DNA of 64,000 bases, from positions 14,658 through 78,657 of the forward strand of contig DATJBF010000089.1 of NCBI GenBank assembly GCA_035515475.1, read 5' to 3'. This DNA is from DATJBF01 sp035515475. GTDB taxonomy: Bacteria > Verrucomicrobiota > Verrucomicrobiia > Palsa-1439. Both the position numbers and the translations under genes were made by a program. Below are positions 54,073-63,380 of this stretch, one piece after another (position 1 is the stretch's first letter; the number at the start of each line of letters is the position of its first letter). The notes below the pieces were generated by a model. That model saw only the letters and a list, made by a program, of their open reading frames with translations, was not told the origin of the DNA and searched no databases.

Positions 54073-55853
54073 AAACCAGACGTTTGTCCTCCAAATTGCA
54101 GTTCGCACACCCGCGCATAGTGGCCACCTCGTGCCACCAGCTCGCCGTGCTTGCCGCGTTCGACGATTTGCCCGTCGTGCATCACCAGCAGCCAATCCGC
54201 CTCCCGCACCGTCGACAGCCGGTGAGCCACGACAAATACCGTGCGCTTCTGCCGTAACCGGTCCAGCGCGCGCAGCACGGCCGCTTCCGTCTCGGCGTCG
54301 AGTGCGGCCGTCGGCTCGTCCAAAATCAGAATCGGCGAGTTCTTCAGAAACGCCCGCGCCAGGGCGAGCCGTTGACGCTGCCCGCCCGAGAGCGTCACGC
54401 CGCGTTCGCCGATCGGCGTTTCATAGCCTTGCGGCATCCCGTGGATGAACTCGTCCGCCTCGGCTTGGCGCGCCGCCGTCATGATTTCGTCGAGCGTTGC
54501 CGCGGGCCGGCCATAGGCGATATTGTCGCGCACCGAGGTCGAAAACAGCACCGGCTCCTGCGGCACGATGCTGATCTGGCGCCGCAGCGAGCGATACTGG
54601 AAGTCGCGCACGTCATGGCCGTCCACCAGTACCCGTCCCTTCTGGGGATCGTAGAAGCGGAGCAACAAACTGAGGAGCGTCGATTTGCCCACACCGCTCG
54701 GGCCGACCAGTGCGATCATCTGTCCCGGCCGCGCCTCGAAGTCGATGCCCTTGAGCACGGGCCGATTCGGGTCGTAACCAAACCACACATTTTCGAACCG
54801 CACGACGCCGTCACAGCGCGGCAACGGTCGGGCGTCCGGCGCATCGCGGATCGTCGGTTTCGTTTCCAGAATCTCGACCACGCGCCGAAAGGGCGTCAGC
54901 GCGCCCTGGATTGCCGTGGCGATGCCGCTGATCGTGCTCATGGGCCCGTAGAGCATTCCCACGTAGCTGAGGAACACGAGCAGTTCGCCCACGGTCAGCC
55001 GGCCGGCCAGCACGCGTTGGCTGCCGATCCAGATCATCGCCACGGTGCCCGTCGCGGTGATCAAGCCGACCACGAACGACGACGCCACCTGCACCTTCGT
55101 CATGCGCACGTTCGCGTCCATGCTTTGCGCGGTGCCCACACCGAAACGGCGCACTTCGTCCTCCTCGCGCGCAAACGCCTGGATGGTGCGAATCGCCGAG
55201 AGCGATTCCTGGATCATCGCGCTCACTTTGCTTTCGCGGGTGTGGTAGTCGGTCGAGACGTTGGTAATGAGGCGATTGTAGTGCTTGATCGCCAGGGCCA
55301 GCGCCGGCGCGACCACCAGCGCCAGCAGCGTCAGGACGACGTCGAATCGCAACATGATCACCATCATGCCCGCCAGGGTGGCCACCGAGGAAAGCAACGG
55401 GATCAGACCCCCGTTGAAAATGGTCTGGATCGAATACGTGTCCCACGTGACCCGATAAATCGAGTCGCCCACCGCGCGGCTGTCGTGGAAAACCAGACTG
55501 AGTTTCTGCAGGTGCTCGTACACGCGAAACCGCAATTCCTGCGTCATCCGCAGTCCCGCCTGCACCAAATACGTCGTGCCCCACGCACCCAAGCCACCGC
55601 GGAGCACGTGAATCAACAACAACCCGAGGCAAACGATGATCAGCGCCGTCGGCTTGCCGCTGCTGAACGATGCGAGCCACGGCGGCATCGGTACCGACCC
55701 GAGGATGCTATCGACGATGATCTTCAACGGCCACGGCTGGAGCAGGCTCGCGGCAATGCTGAGCAGCGTCAACGCGAAACCCGCGACGCCATCGCGTAGC
55801 TGGCCGCGAATCAACGACCACGCCTGCGGACGGAGGTTGACCGACTCATTCAT
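54063..55853 (-). CDS. ABC exporter, fused membrane and ATPase domains (MsbA/LmrA type)
   Basis: Half-transporter of 596 residues that works as a homodimer. The start at 55853 overlaps the pyrD stop (ATGA). Six membrane helices (about 20-310) are followed by the ATPase with Walker A GPSGVGKST, Q-loop VPQEPVLF, signature LSGGQRQR, Walker B ILILDEPTAALD and switch His VAHRLS. A lipid, lipopeptide or polysaccharide-linked substrate is usual. It lies between pyrD and the glycosyltransferase, suggesting envelope export. Confidence 0.93.
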   Translation of the reverse strand: MNESVNLRPQAWSLIRGQLRDGVAGFALTLLSIAASLLQPWPLKIIVDSILGSVPMPPWLASFSSGKPTALIIVCLGLLLIHVLRGGLGAWGTTYLVQAGLRMTQELRFRVYEHLQKLSLVFHDSRAVGDSIYRVTWDTYSIQTIFNGGLIPLLSSVATLAGMMVIMLRFDVVLTLLALVVAPALALAIKHYNRLITNVSTDYHTRESKVSAMIQESLSAIRTIQAFAREEDEVRRFGVGTAQSMDANVRMTKVQVASSFVVGLITATGTVAMIWIGSQRVLAGRLTVGELLVFLSYVGMLYGPMSTISGIATAIQGALTPFRRVVEILETKPTIRDAPDARPLPRCDGVVRFENVWFGYDPNRPVLKGIDFEARPGQMIALVGPSGVGKSTLLSLLLRFYDPQKGRVLVDGHDVRDFQYRSLRRQISIVPQEPVLFSTSVRDNIAYGRPAATLDEIMTAARQAEADEFIHGMPQGYETPIGERGVTLSGGQRQRLALARAFLKNSPILILDEPTAALDAETEAAVLRALDRLRQKRTVFVVAHRLSTVREADWLLVMHDGQIVERGKHGELVARGGHYARVCELQFGGQTSGLSP

Positions 55854-56881
55854 TCTGTTCCCACAGCCTCGGCGATGTGGCTGAATCCGTCCCGGTCGAG
55901 CAACCGCAGCAACCCGGAGTTGATCCTGCGCACGATGGCCGGGCCTTCGTAAACCAGGCCCGTCCAGACCTCGACGAGACACGCACCCGCCCGGATCTTT
56001 TCGTAGGCATCTTCGGCCGTGAAGATGCCGCCGACGCCGATGATGGGCAACCGTCCCTGCGTTTGATGCCAAACGTGGCGCACGCATTTCGTCGACCGCG
56101 CCCGCAGCGGCGCTCCGCTCAGGCCCCCTTGCGACGGCGTCGGATGATCCACGGTCGTGTTGGTCGCGACAATGCCCGCGACGCCGTGCTTCAGGGCCGA
56201 CTCGACAATCCCATCGATCTCCTCGAACGTCAGGTCGGGCGCAATCTTCAGCAACACGGGGGTTTCCTCCCGAATCTCCGCGAGCAAGGCGTCCAACATC
56301 CCCCGGTTCTGCAACTCGCGCAGTCCGGGCGTGTTGGGTGAACTGATGTTGATGACGAAGAAATCGGCACGACCGCGGAATGCTTCGATCGTAGCGCGGT
56401 AATTCTCCCCGGCCCGCGCCAAATCCACGTCGCGATTCTTGCCGACGTTCACCCCGATTGGAATGCGGTGCGGCCGCTGCGGGACGCGCGCGGCAATGGC
56501 GACGGCCCCTTCATTGTTGAACCCCAGTCGGTTGACCAACGCCCGCTGTTTCGGTTGACGAAACAACCGCGGCGCTTGATTGCCCGGCTGCGCCCGCGCG
56601 GTGACGCTGCCGACCTCGACGAACCCAAACCCGAGCGACGGCCAGAGCGCAAGTCCGACGGCGTTCTTGTCGTAGCCGGCGCCGAGCCCGACCGGGTTCG
56701 GGAATTCGACGCCGAAGACGGTCTGGCGCAGTCGCCGGTCGTCGAGCACGAACAGTGTCTCGGCGGCCTCGCGCCCGACGTGCCAGCGGCCCAGCCAACC
56801 CGCCAATCTCAACGTGTGCTCGTGGGCGATTTCCGGATCGGCCTGGAACAACCAGGGCCGCAGGAATGTCTGGTAGAGCAT
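55850..56881 (-). CDS. pyrD: Dihydroorotate dehydrogenase (quinone), class 2
   Basis: Fourth step of pyrimidine synthesis, membrane-associated and quinone-linked; 343 residues. The N-terminal helix (YQTFLRPWLFQADPEIAHEHTLRLAGW) is the class 2 membrane-contact segment. NPVGLGAGYDKNAV, INISSPNTPGLRELQ (with the catalytic Ser) and FMN-binding GVGGIFTAEDAYEKIRAGA follow, then VYEGPAIVRRINSGL. Divergent from the TPR gene at 56962. Confidence 0.95.
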   Translation of the reverse strand: MLYQTFLRPWLFQADPEIAHEHTLRLAGWLGRWHVGREAAETLFVLDDRRLRQTVFGVEFPNPVGLGAGYDKNAVGLALWPSLGFGFVEVGSVTARAQPGNQAPRLFRQPKQRALVNRLGFNNEGAVAIAARVPQRPHRIPIGVNVGKNRDVDLARAGENYRATIEAFRGRADFFVINISSPNTPGLRELQNRGMLDALLAEIREETPVLLKIAPDLTFEEIDGIVESALKHGVAGIVATNTTVDHPTPSQGGLSGAPLRARSTKCVRHVWHQTQGRLPIIGVGGIFTAEDAYEKIRAGACLVEVWTGLVYEGPAIVRRINSGLLRLLDRDGFSHIAEAVGTE

Positions 56882-56961
56882 GCGGTGAGCATGGCAAATT
56901 GAACGACGGCTTGCTATATTTTTGTGGCGCGACGATACTAAGCCCGTATCAGCTTCGAGCC

Positions 56962-57459
56962 ATGAAGCCCGAGGTCCAAAAACACATCGAGTATGCGTCC
57001 GGGTATCTCGACCTGAATATGTTCGAGGATGCCGGCCGCGAGGCGGACTTGGCGCTGGCGCTGTCTCCCAACCTCCCTCAGGCCATGGCCATCAAGTCCG
57101 CCGTCCTGTGGCGTACCAATCGGCTCAGCGAAGCCGAGCCGTTCATCGCGAAACTCGCCGAGCTCAACCCGCGCGACTCGGCCATCTGGATCAACCTGGC
57201 CTACATTCGCCGGCGGACGCAATCGCTCGACGCCGCGGTGGACACCCTCCAGCGGGCATTCGACGCCAACCCGCGCGATGCGCTGGCCCACTACAACATG
57301 GCGTGTTACCGCGCCGTCCAGCAGCGGCCGACGGAAGCGCTGGAACTGCTCCGGAGCGCCCTACACCTCGACCCGAAGCTCAAGGCGCTCGCCAAAGCCG
57401 AGCCCGACTTCGCGGACCTGCGCGAATCCTCGGCGTTTCGGCAACTCATCGACGGGTAG
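56962..57459 (+). CDS. TPR-repeat protein
   Basis: Protein of 165 residues starting MKPEVQKHIEYASGYLDLNMFEDAGREADLALALSP. It is made of about four TPR units, ending with the conserved extra C-terminal motif PKLKALAKAEPDFADLRESSAFRQLI. No signal peptide, so cytoplasmic. It converges on dapF with a 14-bp overlap. Likely a protein-protein adaptor. Confidence 0.85.
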   Translation: MKPEVQKHIEYASGYLDLNMFEDAGREADLALALSPNLPQAMAIKSAVLWRTNRLSEAEPFIAKLAELNPRDSAIWINLAYIRRRTQSLDAAVDTLQRAFDANPRDALAHYNMACYRAVQQRPTEALELLRSALHLDPKLKALAKAEPDFADLRESSAFRQLIDG

Positions 57460-58288
57460 CATTCAGGCGCTGCCGGAATTCTTCGCTGAACCTGCCGGCC
57501 GCAACTTCTTCCACCAGGCCGGTCATCACCAGTTGAAGGTCCCCGGCAACCTCGACCGTGAGGTCCCCGCCTTCCATGTGTACCACGACCGGGCTATCGA
57601 CCAATTTCTTCTCGTAACACGCCGCGGCAACCGCGCACGAACTCGAACCCGACGCCAGCGTGTGTCCCGCGCCGCGCTCCCAGATCAGCGCCCGCGTGTC
57701 GTGCCGGGAGAGCACCTGGACGAATTGAACGTTCGTCCGGTTGGGGAACGCTGGATGTTTTTCGATCAGCGGGCCGAGCTTGAGCAGGTCGACCTTGCCA
57801 AGGTCCTCGACAATCGCCACGCAATGCGGGTTGCCCACCGAAACGGCGGTGACCTCCAGCCTCTGGCCGGCCACTTCGAGCATCGTCATGCTGCGGTCGA
57901 TCACCGCGCGGCCCATGTCCACACGCACCGCGGCACAGCGGCCGTTGTCCAAGAGCAACTTGGCGCGCACCAGGCCACCAAGAGTGTGGATGGTAAACTC
58001 CGTGTTCTTCGTATGACCGTGGTCGTACAGGAACTTCGCGAAGATCCGCAGCCCATTGCCGCTCTTCTCGGCCTCGGAACCATCCGGATTGAGAATGCGC
58101 ACGGCAAAATCGGCCTTGGCTGGCGGTTTCACCAGCGCCAGAATCCCGTCCGAGCCGAGCCCGGTGTGGCGATGGCAAATCGCCCGGACCCGCGCCGGCG
58201 TGAGGTCAAAACCGATCTTGCTCGCGTCAACGACGAGATAATCGTTGCCGAGGCCGTGCGAGCGGACAAAATCAAAGCCCGTGCTCAT
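57446..58288 (-). CDS. dapF: Diaminopimelate epimerase-family protein with Ser-Ser active site
   Basis: Protein of 280 residues. Family motifs are intact: HGLGNDYLVVD, NPDGSEAE...GNGLR, SVGNPHCV, ERGAGHT. The two catalytic cysteines are replaced. E. coli has AQCGNGAR, where this protein has EKSGNG (Ser76); E. coli has ACGSGACA, where this has ASGSSSCA (Ser213). The enzyme interconverts LL- and meso-DAP by a two-base mechanism using those cysteines. So this is a variant DapF or a related amino-acid racemase. Start at 58288; a longer frame adds an Arg-rich leader. No other dap gene is visible. Confidence 0.85.
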   Translation of the reverse strand: MSTGFDFVRSHGLGNDYLVVDASKIGFDLTPARVRAICHRHTGLGSDGILALVKPPAKADFAVRILNPDGSEAEKSGNGLRIFAKFLYDHGHTKNTEFTIHTLGGLVRAKLLLDNGRCAAVRVDMGRAVIDRSMTMLEVAGQRLEVTAVSVGNPHCVAIVEDLGKVDLLKLGPLIEKHPAFPNRTNVQFVQVLSRHDTRALIWERGAGHTLASGSSSCAVAAACYEKKLVDSPVVVHMEGGDLTVEVAGDLQLVMTGLVEEVAAGRFSEEFRQRLNATRR

Positions 58289-58458
58289 AACAGCACTTCT
58301 ACTACGCTCCCGCGACGCGGGCAATCACAACAATTTTGTCCGAATCGGCGTTTCGCCTTGTCAGTCATCGGGATTTTTGCGACTCTTGCGTCAGCGAGTA
58401 TGGGTCGGCCCGCACACGGTGCGGGCCCAATGGAGGAGGTAACTTGGAGGAAAATCAT

Positions 58459-58896
58459 ATGGACGACAACGCAACTCCGCAGTCGGTCATTTCCAATGAC
58501 ATCGAAATCACCGGGACGATCAAAGGCACCGGCTCCGTCCGCATCGACGGCAAACTGGAAGGCGAACTGCATTGTGGCGGCGACGCCGTCATCGGCAAAT
58601 CCGCCCAGATCAAGGGCAATCTCGTCGTCAACTCGGTCTCCATCGAAGGCACGGTCCAGGGCAACGTCACGGCCAAGGACCGCATCGAGATGAAATCGAG
58701 CGCGCGCGTCACCGGCGACATCCGCGCCAAACGCCTCAGCGTCGAGGACGGCGTCACGTTCATCGGTCGCTCGGAAGTCAATTCGACCGGCTCGCCGCTC
58801 AGCAGCGTCGCCCCGGTGGTGACCGAAGCCGCCGAGTCCACCGACGACGACCGGGTCGAGGCGGCCGCCACGGTCCGCTCGTATGGCCGACGCTGA
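58459..58896 (+). CDS. Bactofilin
   Basis: Cytoskeletal filament protein of 145 residues. A perfect GGAGG lies 8 bases before the ATG at 58459. The bactofilin core (about 12-115) is a right-handed beta-helix with six-residue steps (VISNDIEITGTIKGTGSVRIDGKLEGELHCGG, AQIKGNLVVNSVSIEGTVQGNV). Bactofilins polymerise on membranes and position cell-wall or polysaccharide enzymes. It is divergent from dapF and precedes a second bactofilin. Confidence 0.93.
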   Translation: MDDNATPQSVISNDIEITGTIKGTGSVRIDGKLEGELHCGGDAVIGKSAQIKGNLVVNSVSIEGTVQGNVTAKDRIEMKSSARVTGDIRAKRLSVEDGVTFIGRSEVNSTGSPLSSVAPVVTEAAESTDDDRVEAAATVRSYGRR

Positions 58897-58942
58897 CGTT
58901 GGCCGTGCCGTGACCCGCGGCCCAGATGCCCGGGGGTGAGTT

Positions 58943-59686
58943 GTGCCCAGGAACCGCAAGGTCAACACACTCGATGGTTACGCGACGATCCGCGCCGTCG
59001 CGCGCACAAAGTCCATGCCCGGTTCGTCCCCACCCGCGTCCAAAGCGGATGCCGCCACGGACAATCCGCCGGCCGACCTTGCGCGGCCGGGGGCGCGCGT
59101 CGCCAGCACGGCGGTACCGGTCAAACACCTCATCGAGTGCTACGAGTGCAGCTATAAGTTCCAGATGCATGGACGGGCAACAAGCACCCACTGCCCGAAA
59201 TGCCGCGCCCTGCTCGATCTCACCGATCACACGATCGACAGCGAATGGGCCGAAACCATCAAGACCGCCGGCACGATCCGACTCACCCCAACCGGCGTTC
59301 TCAAAGGCGGCGATCTCGTCGGCGCCGTCGTGATTGTGGAAGGCATCATCGAGGGCGGCCGGGTACGGGCCCTGCGCCTGCTGGAGTTGGGCGTGGGGGC
59401 CATCTTTTCCGAGAAGGCCATTTCCGCCCCCGACCTGCGCATCGCGCAGGGTGCAGATTTCTCGTTCAAACAGGAGGGTCGATACCGCAACGTCGAGGTC
59501 CTCGGCACCCTCAACGCCAAGCTCGACGCCAAGGGAGTCATCACGGTCAAAGCCGGCGGTCTTATGCAAGGGGACATTCGGGCCGAGCACCTCGTCGTCG
59601 AGGACGGCGGCGGCCTGAAGGCCAGGCTGCATGTCGCACCCCGCGACGACAAGATAGCCGCCGACGCGGGCCCGGACGAGGTCTAG
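58943..59686 (+). CDS. Zinc-ribbon bactofilin-like protein
   Basis: Protein of 247 residues starting at GTG 58943 (RBS-like GGGGGTGAG upstream). A disordered N-terminus is followed by a CxxC...CxxC zinc ribbon (ECYECSYKFQMHGRATSTHCPKC, about 66-88) and a bactofilin-type beta-helix (about 110-235: IRLTPTGVLKGGDLVGAVVIVEGIIEGGRVRALRL). Adjacent to a plain bactofilin, it may co-assemble with it. Its end overlaps the carB half gene by 4 bases, convergently. Confidence 0.82.
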   Translation: MPRNRKVNTLDGYATIRAVARTKSMPGSSPPASKADAATDNPPADLARPGARVASTAVPVKHLIECYECSYKFQMHGRATSTHCPKCRALLDLTDHTIDSEWAETIKTAGTIRLTPTGVLKGGDLVGAVVIVEGIIEGGRVRALRLLELGVGAIFSEKAISAPDLRIAQGADFSFKQEGRYRNVEVLGTLNAKLDAKGVITVKAGGLMQGDIRAEHLVVEDGGGLKARLHVAPRDDKIAADAGPDEV

Positions 59687-61491
59687 CTGCGCGCCACGTC
59701 GGCGTGGTATTCTTGGAGGGGACGAACGACGAGGCCCCGTTCGCGCAGCGCCTTGATGCCGAGCAACGCCGCGTTGGCGCCCGCCAGCGTCGTCATGATG
59801 GGAACCTTGTGCGCAACTGCTGCGGTGCGAATCCGCACTTCATCGACACGCGGATTCTTGCCCGCCGGCGTGTTGATGATCATGTGAACCTCGCTGTTCT
59901 TGATCATGTCGAGCACGTTCGGGCGCCCCTCGGCGAGTTTGAAGAGTGACTGCACTTTGACGCCGTTCTCGAGTAGGACCTTTGCCGTGCCGCTCGTGGC
60001 GTAGAGGTCGAAGCCGAGCTTGCTGAACTCCCTCGCCAGCGGCGCGATTTGTTTCTTGTCCGAGTCCCGCACGCTGATGAAGATCCGTCCTTCCTGCGGA
60101 AGCGGCGGTGCTGCAGCCATTTGCGATTTTGCGTACGCCATGCCCCAGTCAGCGTCTGTACCCATGACTTCCCCCGTGGACCGCATCTCGGGGCCCAGCA
60201 GTATATCCTGACCCGGGAATCTGCTGAACGGGAAGACGGATTCCTTCACCGAGTAGGATTTTGGCCAGATCTCTTTCGTAAAGCCCAACTCGGTAAGTTT
60301 CTTGCCCGTCATGACTTTCGCCGCCAGTTTCGCGAGCGGCACCCCGATCGCTTTACTCACGAATGGCACGGTGCGGGACGCCCGCGGGTTCACCTCGAGC
60401 ACCCAAACGCTATAGCCTTTGACGGCGAACTGCACGTTCATCAGGCCTGCGACCTTCAGTTCCCGGGCCATTGCCTGGGTGAACCGTCGCATGGTCTCAA
60501 GGTTCTCCGGCCAGATCGAGTGTGGTGGCAACACCATGGCGGCATCGCCCGAATGACACCCGGCGAACTCGATATGTTCGAGCATACCGCCCAAGGTAAC
60601 TGTGTTCCCCCCAACCCCAATGTCCGCAACACAGTCCACATCCACTTCAAGCGCTTCCTCCAAGAACTTGTCCACCAGCACCGGCCGTTCGGGCGACGCT
60701 TCGACGGCAAAGCGCATGTAATGACGGATCTCGTCATCGCTGTAGACGATTTGCATGGCGCGTCCACCGAGCACGAACGATGGACGCACCAACGCGGGAT
60801 AGCCGAGCCTGCGAGCCACAGTGAGGGCTTCTTCCTCGTTGGTGGCCGTGCCGTTCGGCGGTTGCGGTATCCCCAGCTTGTCCAGCATGGCCGCGAACAG
60901 CTTCCGATCCTCGGCCACCTCGATGTCCTGTGGCGTCGTTCCGAGAATGTTGACGCCGTTCCGTTGCAGGCCGAGCGCGAGATTGAGCGGGGTCTGTCCG
61001 CCAAACTGCGCGATTGCGCCCCAGCATTTCTCCCGCTCGTAGATGTGCAGCACGTCCTCCAACGTCAACGGCTCGAAGAACAACTTATCGCTCGTGTCGT
61101 AGTCGGTCGATACAGTCTCGGGATTCGAGTTCACCATGATCGTTTCGAATCCCAGCTCCTTCAGTGCGAAGGCGGCATGCACGCAGCAGTAGTCGAACTC
61201 GATCCCTTGCCCGATCCGGTTCGGCCCGCCGCCGAGGATCATAACTTTGCGTTTATCGGTCTGGCGGATCTCGTCGTCGCCGGTGTCGTACGTCGAGTAA
61301 TAATATGGCGTGTACGCCTCAAACTCCGCCGCACACGTGTCGACCAGCCGGTAACTCGGCACGATGCCCAGCTTCTTCCGCACCGCCCGCACCTCATCTT
61401 CCGTGCTGCCCACCAGCGCCGCAATCTGCCGGTCGGAGAAACCCAAGGACTTGGCTTTGTGGAGAAGTGACTGCTTGTGAGTGCTCGCCAT
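59683..61491 (-). CDS. carB: Carbamoyl-phosphate synthase large subunit, C-terminal half
   Basis: About 602 codons. It starts inside the oligomerization domain (KQSLLHKAKSLGFSDRQIAALVG), then has YRLVDTCAAEFEAYTPYYYSTYD, the second ATP-grasp (carbamate-phosphorylating) domain (KVMILGGGPNRIGQGIEFDYC, LGYPALVRPSFVLGGRAM, EVNPRASRTVPFVSKA) and the MGS-like allosteric domain (RIFISVRDSDKKQ, YATSGTAKVLLENG). A whole CarB is about 1070 residues, so this is one half. The N-terminal half ends at 63862, 2.4 kb upstream on the same strand. The start at 61491 is the best ATG. Splitting at this point occurs in some archaea and Aquifex. Confidence 0.92.
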   Translation of the reverse strand: MASTHKQSLLHKAKSLGFSDRQIAALVGSTEDEVRAVRKKLGIVPSYRLVDTCAAEFEAYTPYYYSTYDTGDDEIRQTDKRKVMILGGGPNRIGQGIEFDYCCVHAAFALKELGFETIMVNSNPETVSTDYDTSDKLFFEPLTLEDVLHIYEREKCWGAIAQFGGQTPLNLALGLQRNGVNILGTTPQDIEVAEDRKLFAAMLDKLGIPQPPNGTATNEEEALTVARRLGYPALVRPSFVLGGRAMQIVYSDDEIRHYMRFAVEASPERPVLVDKFLEEALEVDVDCVADIGVGGNTVTLGGMLEHIEFAGCHSGDAAMVLPPHSIWPENLETMRRFTQAMARELKVAGLMNVQFAVKGYSVWVLEVNPRASRTVPFVSKAIGVPLAKLAAKVMTGKKLTELGFTKEIWPKSYSVKESVFPFSRFPGQDILLGPEMRSTGEVMGTDADWGMAYAKSQMAAAPPLPQEGRIFISVRDSDKKQIAPLAREFSKLGFDLYATSGTAKVLLENGVKVQSLFKLAEGRPNVLDMIKNSEVHMIINTPAGKNPRVDEVRIRTAAVAHKVPIMTTLAGANAALLGIKALRERGLVVRPLQEYHADVARS

Positions 61492-61607
61492 CGCCGCGCA
61501 CCTTAGCGAAGCACGGCGGTTTTGACAAGTGCAGGTCATTTCCGGATGGACGGGGAATGTCTGGCCGTGTAAACCCGAGTCACCATACTGTGAGCAGAGA
61601 GGGATTC

Positions 61608-63380
61608 ATGCTGAAGCGGACATCGGCGACGGTTCTTGCATCGATGCTGCTGGCCGGGGGAATCGCTGTGGCCGCGCCCGACGATCCGGTAACGCTTGTA
61701 GACTTGGGACCGCAGGTCAGGCTTTCCAACGGGAAAATCTCCTTCACAGTCGATAAAGCCGATGGAACCATTCACGCCATGACTCTCGGGAACAGCCCGA
61801 ATCTGGCCGGTCGAGGCGCCTACCTCGCCGTTGCCAATTCTGGAGGCCGGGATGGACGGGATGTTCACGATGCCGTGTATAACGTGGTGCGGGACACCCC
61901 TGACTTGGTGGAACTTTCCTCCGGCGCGCGGATTGGTGGCGTCCATTTCACGCAGCACTACGTTTTGCGGAGAGGCGACCGGGGGTTTTACGTGTTCGTT
62001 CTGCAACAGCGCCGGCCGGGCGATCCCCCCGAGCATACAGGGCAGGTCCGATGGTCTTTTTTCCTCAATGCCTCGCTGTTCAACTACCAGCTCGCCAGCG
62101 ACACGGAACAAGGCCACATTCCCGATTTGCGAGGGTCGCATCTGGTTCAGGACGCCACGTTTCGACTGCGGGACGGAACGATATGCACCAAATACAATTA
62201 TTGCGATTATGTGGAAGGACATTACGTGCACGGCTTGTGTGGAAGCGGCACGGGAAGTTACGGGGTGTTCATGATCACAGGGAGCAGCGAATACCTCCAA
62301 GCGCCCACCAAACAATACATCACCGTCCACGAAGGCCCGGTCATCCACTGCATGCTCCAATCCGGCCATTTTCTGCCGCGGGATCTGGCCAGCCCCGCCA
62401 TTCCCGAAGGCTGGACCAAGCTCTGCGGCCCGTGGCTGGTCTACCTCAACTCCGGCGATTCGCCGCAGCAGATCTGGGCCAACGCCAAGGAGCAAGCCGA
62501 GAAAGAAAAGGCTGCATGGCCTTACCAGTGGATGCGGCATCCCGATTACCCGCTCCGGCGCGGCACAGTCAGCGGAACCCTGAAGCTTTACGATGGAAGC
62601 CAGCCCGCTGCCAACGCGCTCATGGTTCTGACCGCACCGCAGCCCGACTGGCAACTCCAAGTCCTGAGTTACATTTTCAGTGTCCGGGCCGACGCCAGCG
62701 GCCATTTCACCCTGCCGCACGTGCGCCCGGGAAGTTACACGCTGTTCGCCGCGGTGCCTGGCGTGACCGACGAATTCCGTAAGGACGACATCACCGTCAC
62801 TGCAGGCGAAGAAACGACCTTGGGAACGTTGGTGTTCACGCCGGCGTATTATTCCGTCAAGCTATGGCAGATCGGGTTTGCGGATCGTCGGACCACGGGT
62901 TTCCGGCTCAGCGATCAACCCCGCCAATACGGACTCGAACGCGCGGTCCCCGCCAATCTGACTTACACGATCGGCAGCAGCGTTCCGTCCCGGGATTGGT
63001 ACTACTCCCAAGCCAAGCGGGGCGATTGGAAGGTCAAATTCAACGTCGACCGAACCTACGGAGGCGATGGCGTCCTGACCATCGGCATTGCTGGACAAAC
63101 GAAGAACCCGAACTTGCAGGTGTTGGTCAATAATGCCGCTGTCGGCGAATACTCCGGTGGGAATAGCGCCGCCGGCTATCGCAGCGCCGTTTTGGGCAGC
63201 AGTTATTACGAGAACAAGATCATCCGGTTCCCGTCGTCCCTGCTCCGCAAGGGACGCAATACGGTGGCGTTCCGCCTGACCCGCGGCTCGATCATGTACG
63301 ACGTGCTGAAACTGGAAATCGACGACCCCAACATTCCCAAGCAGATCCCCCAAGTAGCGGAAGGCGGCTTACCACACTGA
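61608..63380 (+). CDS. Secreted rhamnogalacturonan lyase (PL4)
   Basis: Protein of 590 residues with a signal peptide (ATVLASMLLAGGIAVAA); GAGAGGGA precedes the ATG at 61608. The catalytic PL4 domain (about 25-310) has NGKISFTVDKADGTIHAMTL and the family pattern TCTKYNYCDYVEGHYVHGLCG (actual first residue Ile). A carboxypeptidase-regulatory-like domain (about 345-430, GTVSGTLKLYDGSQPAANALMVL, HVRPGSYTLFAAV) and a C-terminal beta-sandwich (about 435-590) follow. It cleaves the rhamnogalacturonan-I backbone of pectin. It lies between the two carB halves, on the opposite strand. Confidence 0.85.
   Translation: MLKRTSATVLASMLLAGGIAVAAPDDPVTLVDLGPQVRLSNGKISFTVDKADGTIHAMTLGNSPNLAGRGAYLAVANSGGRDGRDVHDAVYNVVRDTPDLVELSSGARIGGVHFTQHYVLRRGDRGFYVFVLQQRRPGDPPEHTGQVRWSFFLNASLFNYQLASDTEQGHIPDLRGSHLVQDATFRLRDGTICTKYNYCDYVEGHYVHGLCGSGTGSYGVFMITGSSEYLQAPTKQYITVHEGPVIHCMLQSGHFLPRDLASPAIPEGWTKLCGPWLVYLNSGDSPQQIWANAKEQAEKEKAAWPYQWMRHPDYPLRRGTVSGTLKLYDGSQPAANALMVLTAPQPDWQLQVLSYIFSVRADASGHFTLPHVRPGSYTLFAAVPGVTDEFRKDDITVTAGEETTLGTLVFTPAYYSVKLWQIGFADRRTTGFRLSDQPRQYGLERAVPANLTYTIGSSVPSRDWYYSQAKRGDWKVKFNVDRTYGGDGVLTIGIAGQTKNPNLQVLVNNAAVGEYSGGNSAAGYRSAVLGSSYYENKIIRFPSSLLRKGRNTVAFRLTRGSIMYDVLKLEIDDPNIPKQIPQVAEGGLPH

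Noticed and set aside
54372..55799. 475-codon plus-strand frame over the ABC exporter
   Set aside because: Antisense to a gene with all ABC motifs; the product is His/Arg/Gln-rich.
60049..61470. 473-codon plus-strand frame over the carB half
   Set aside because: Antisense shadow of a strongly conserved ATP-grasp enzyme.
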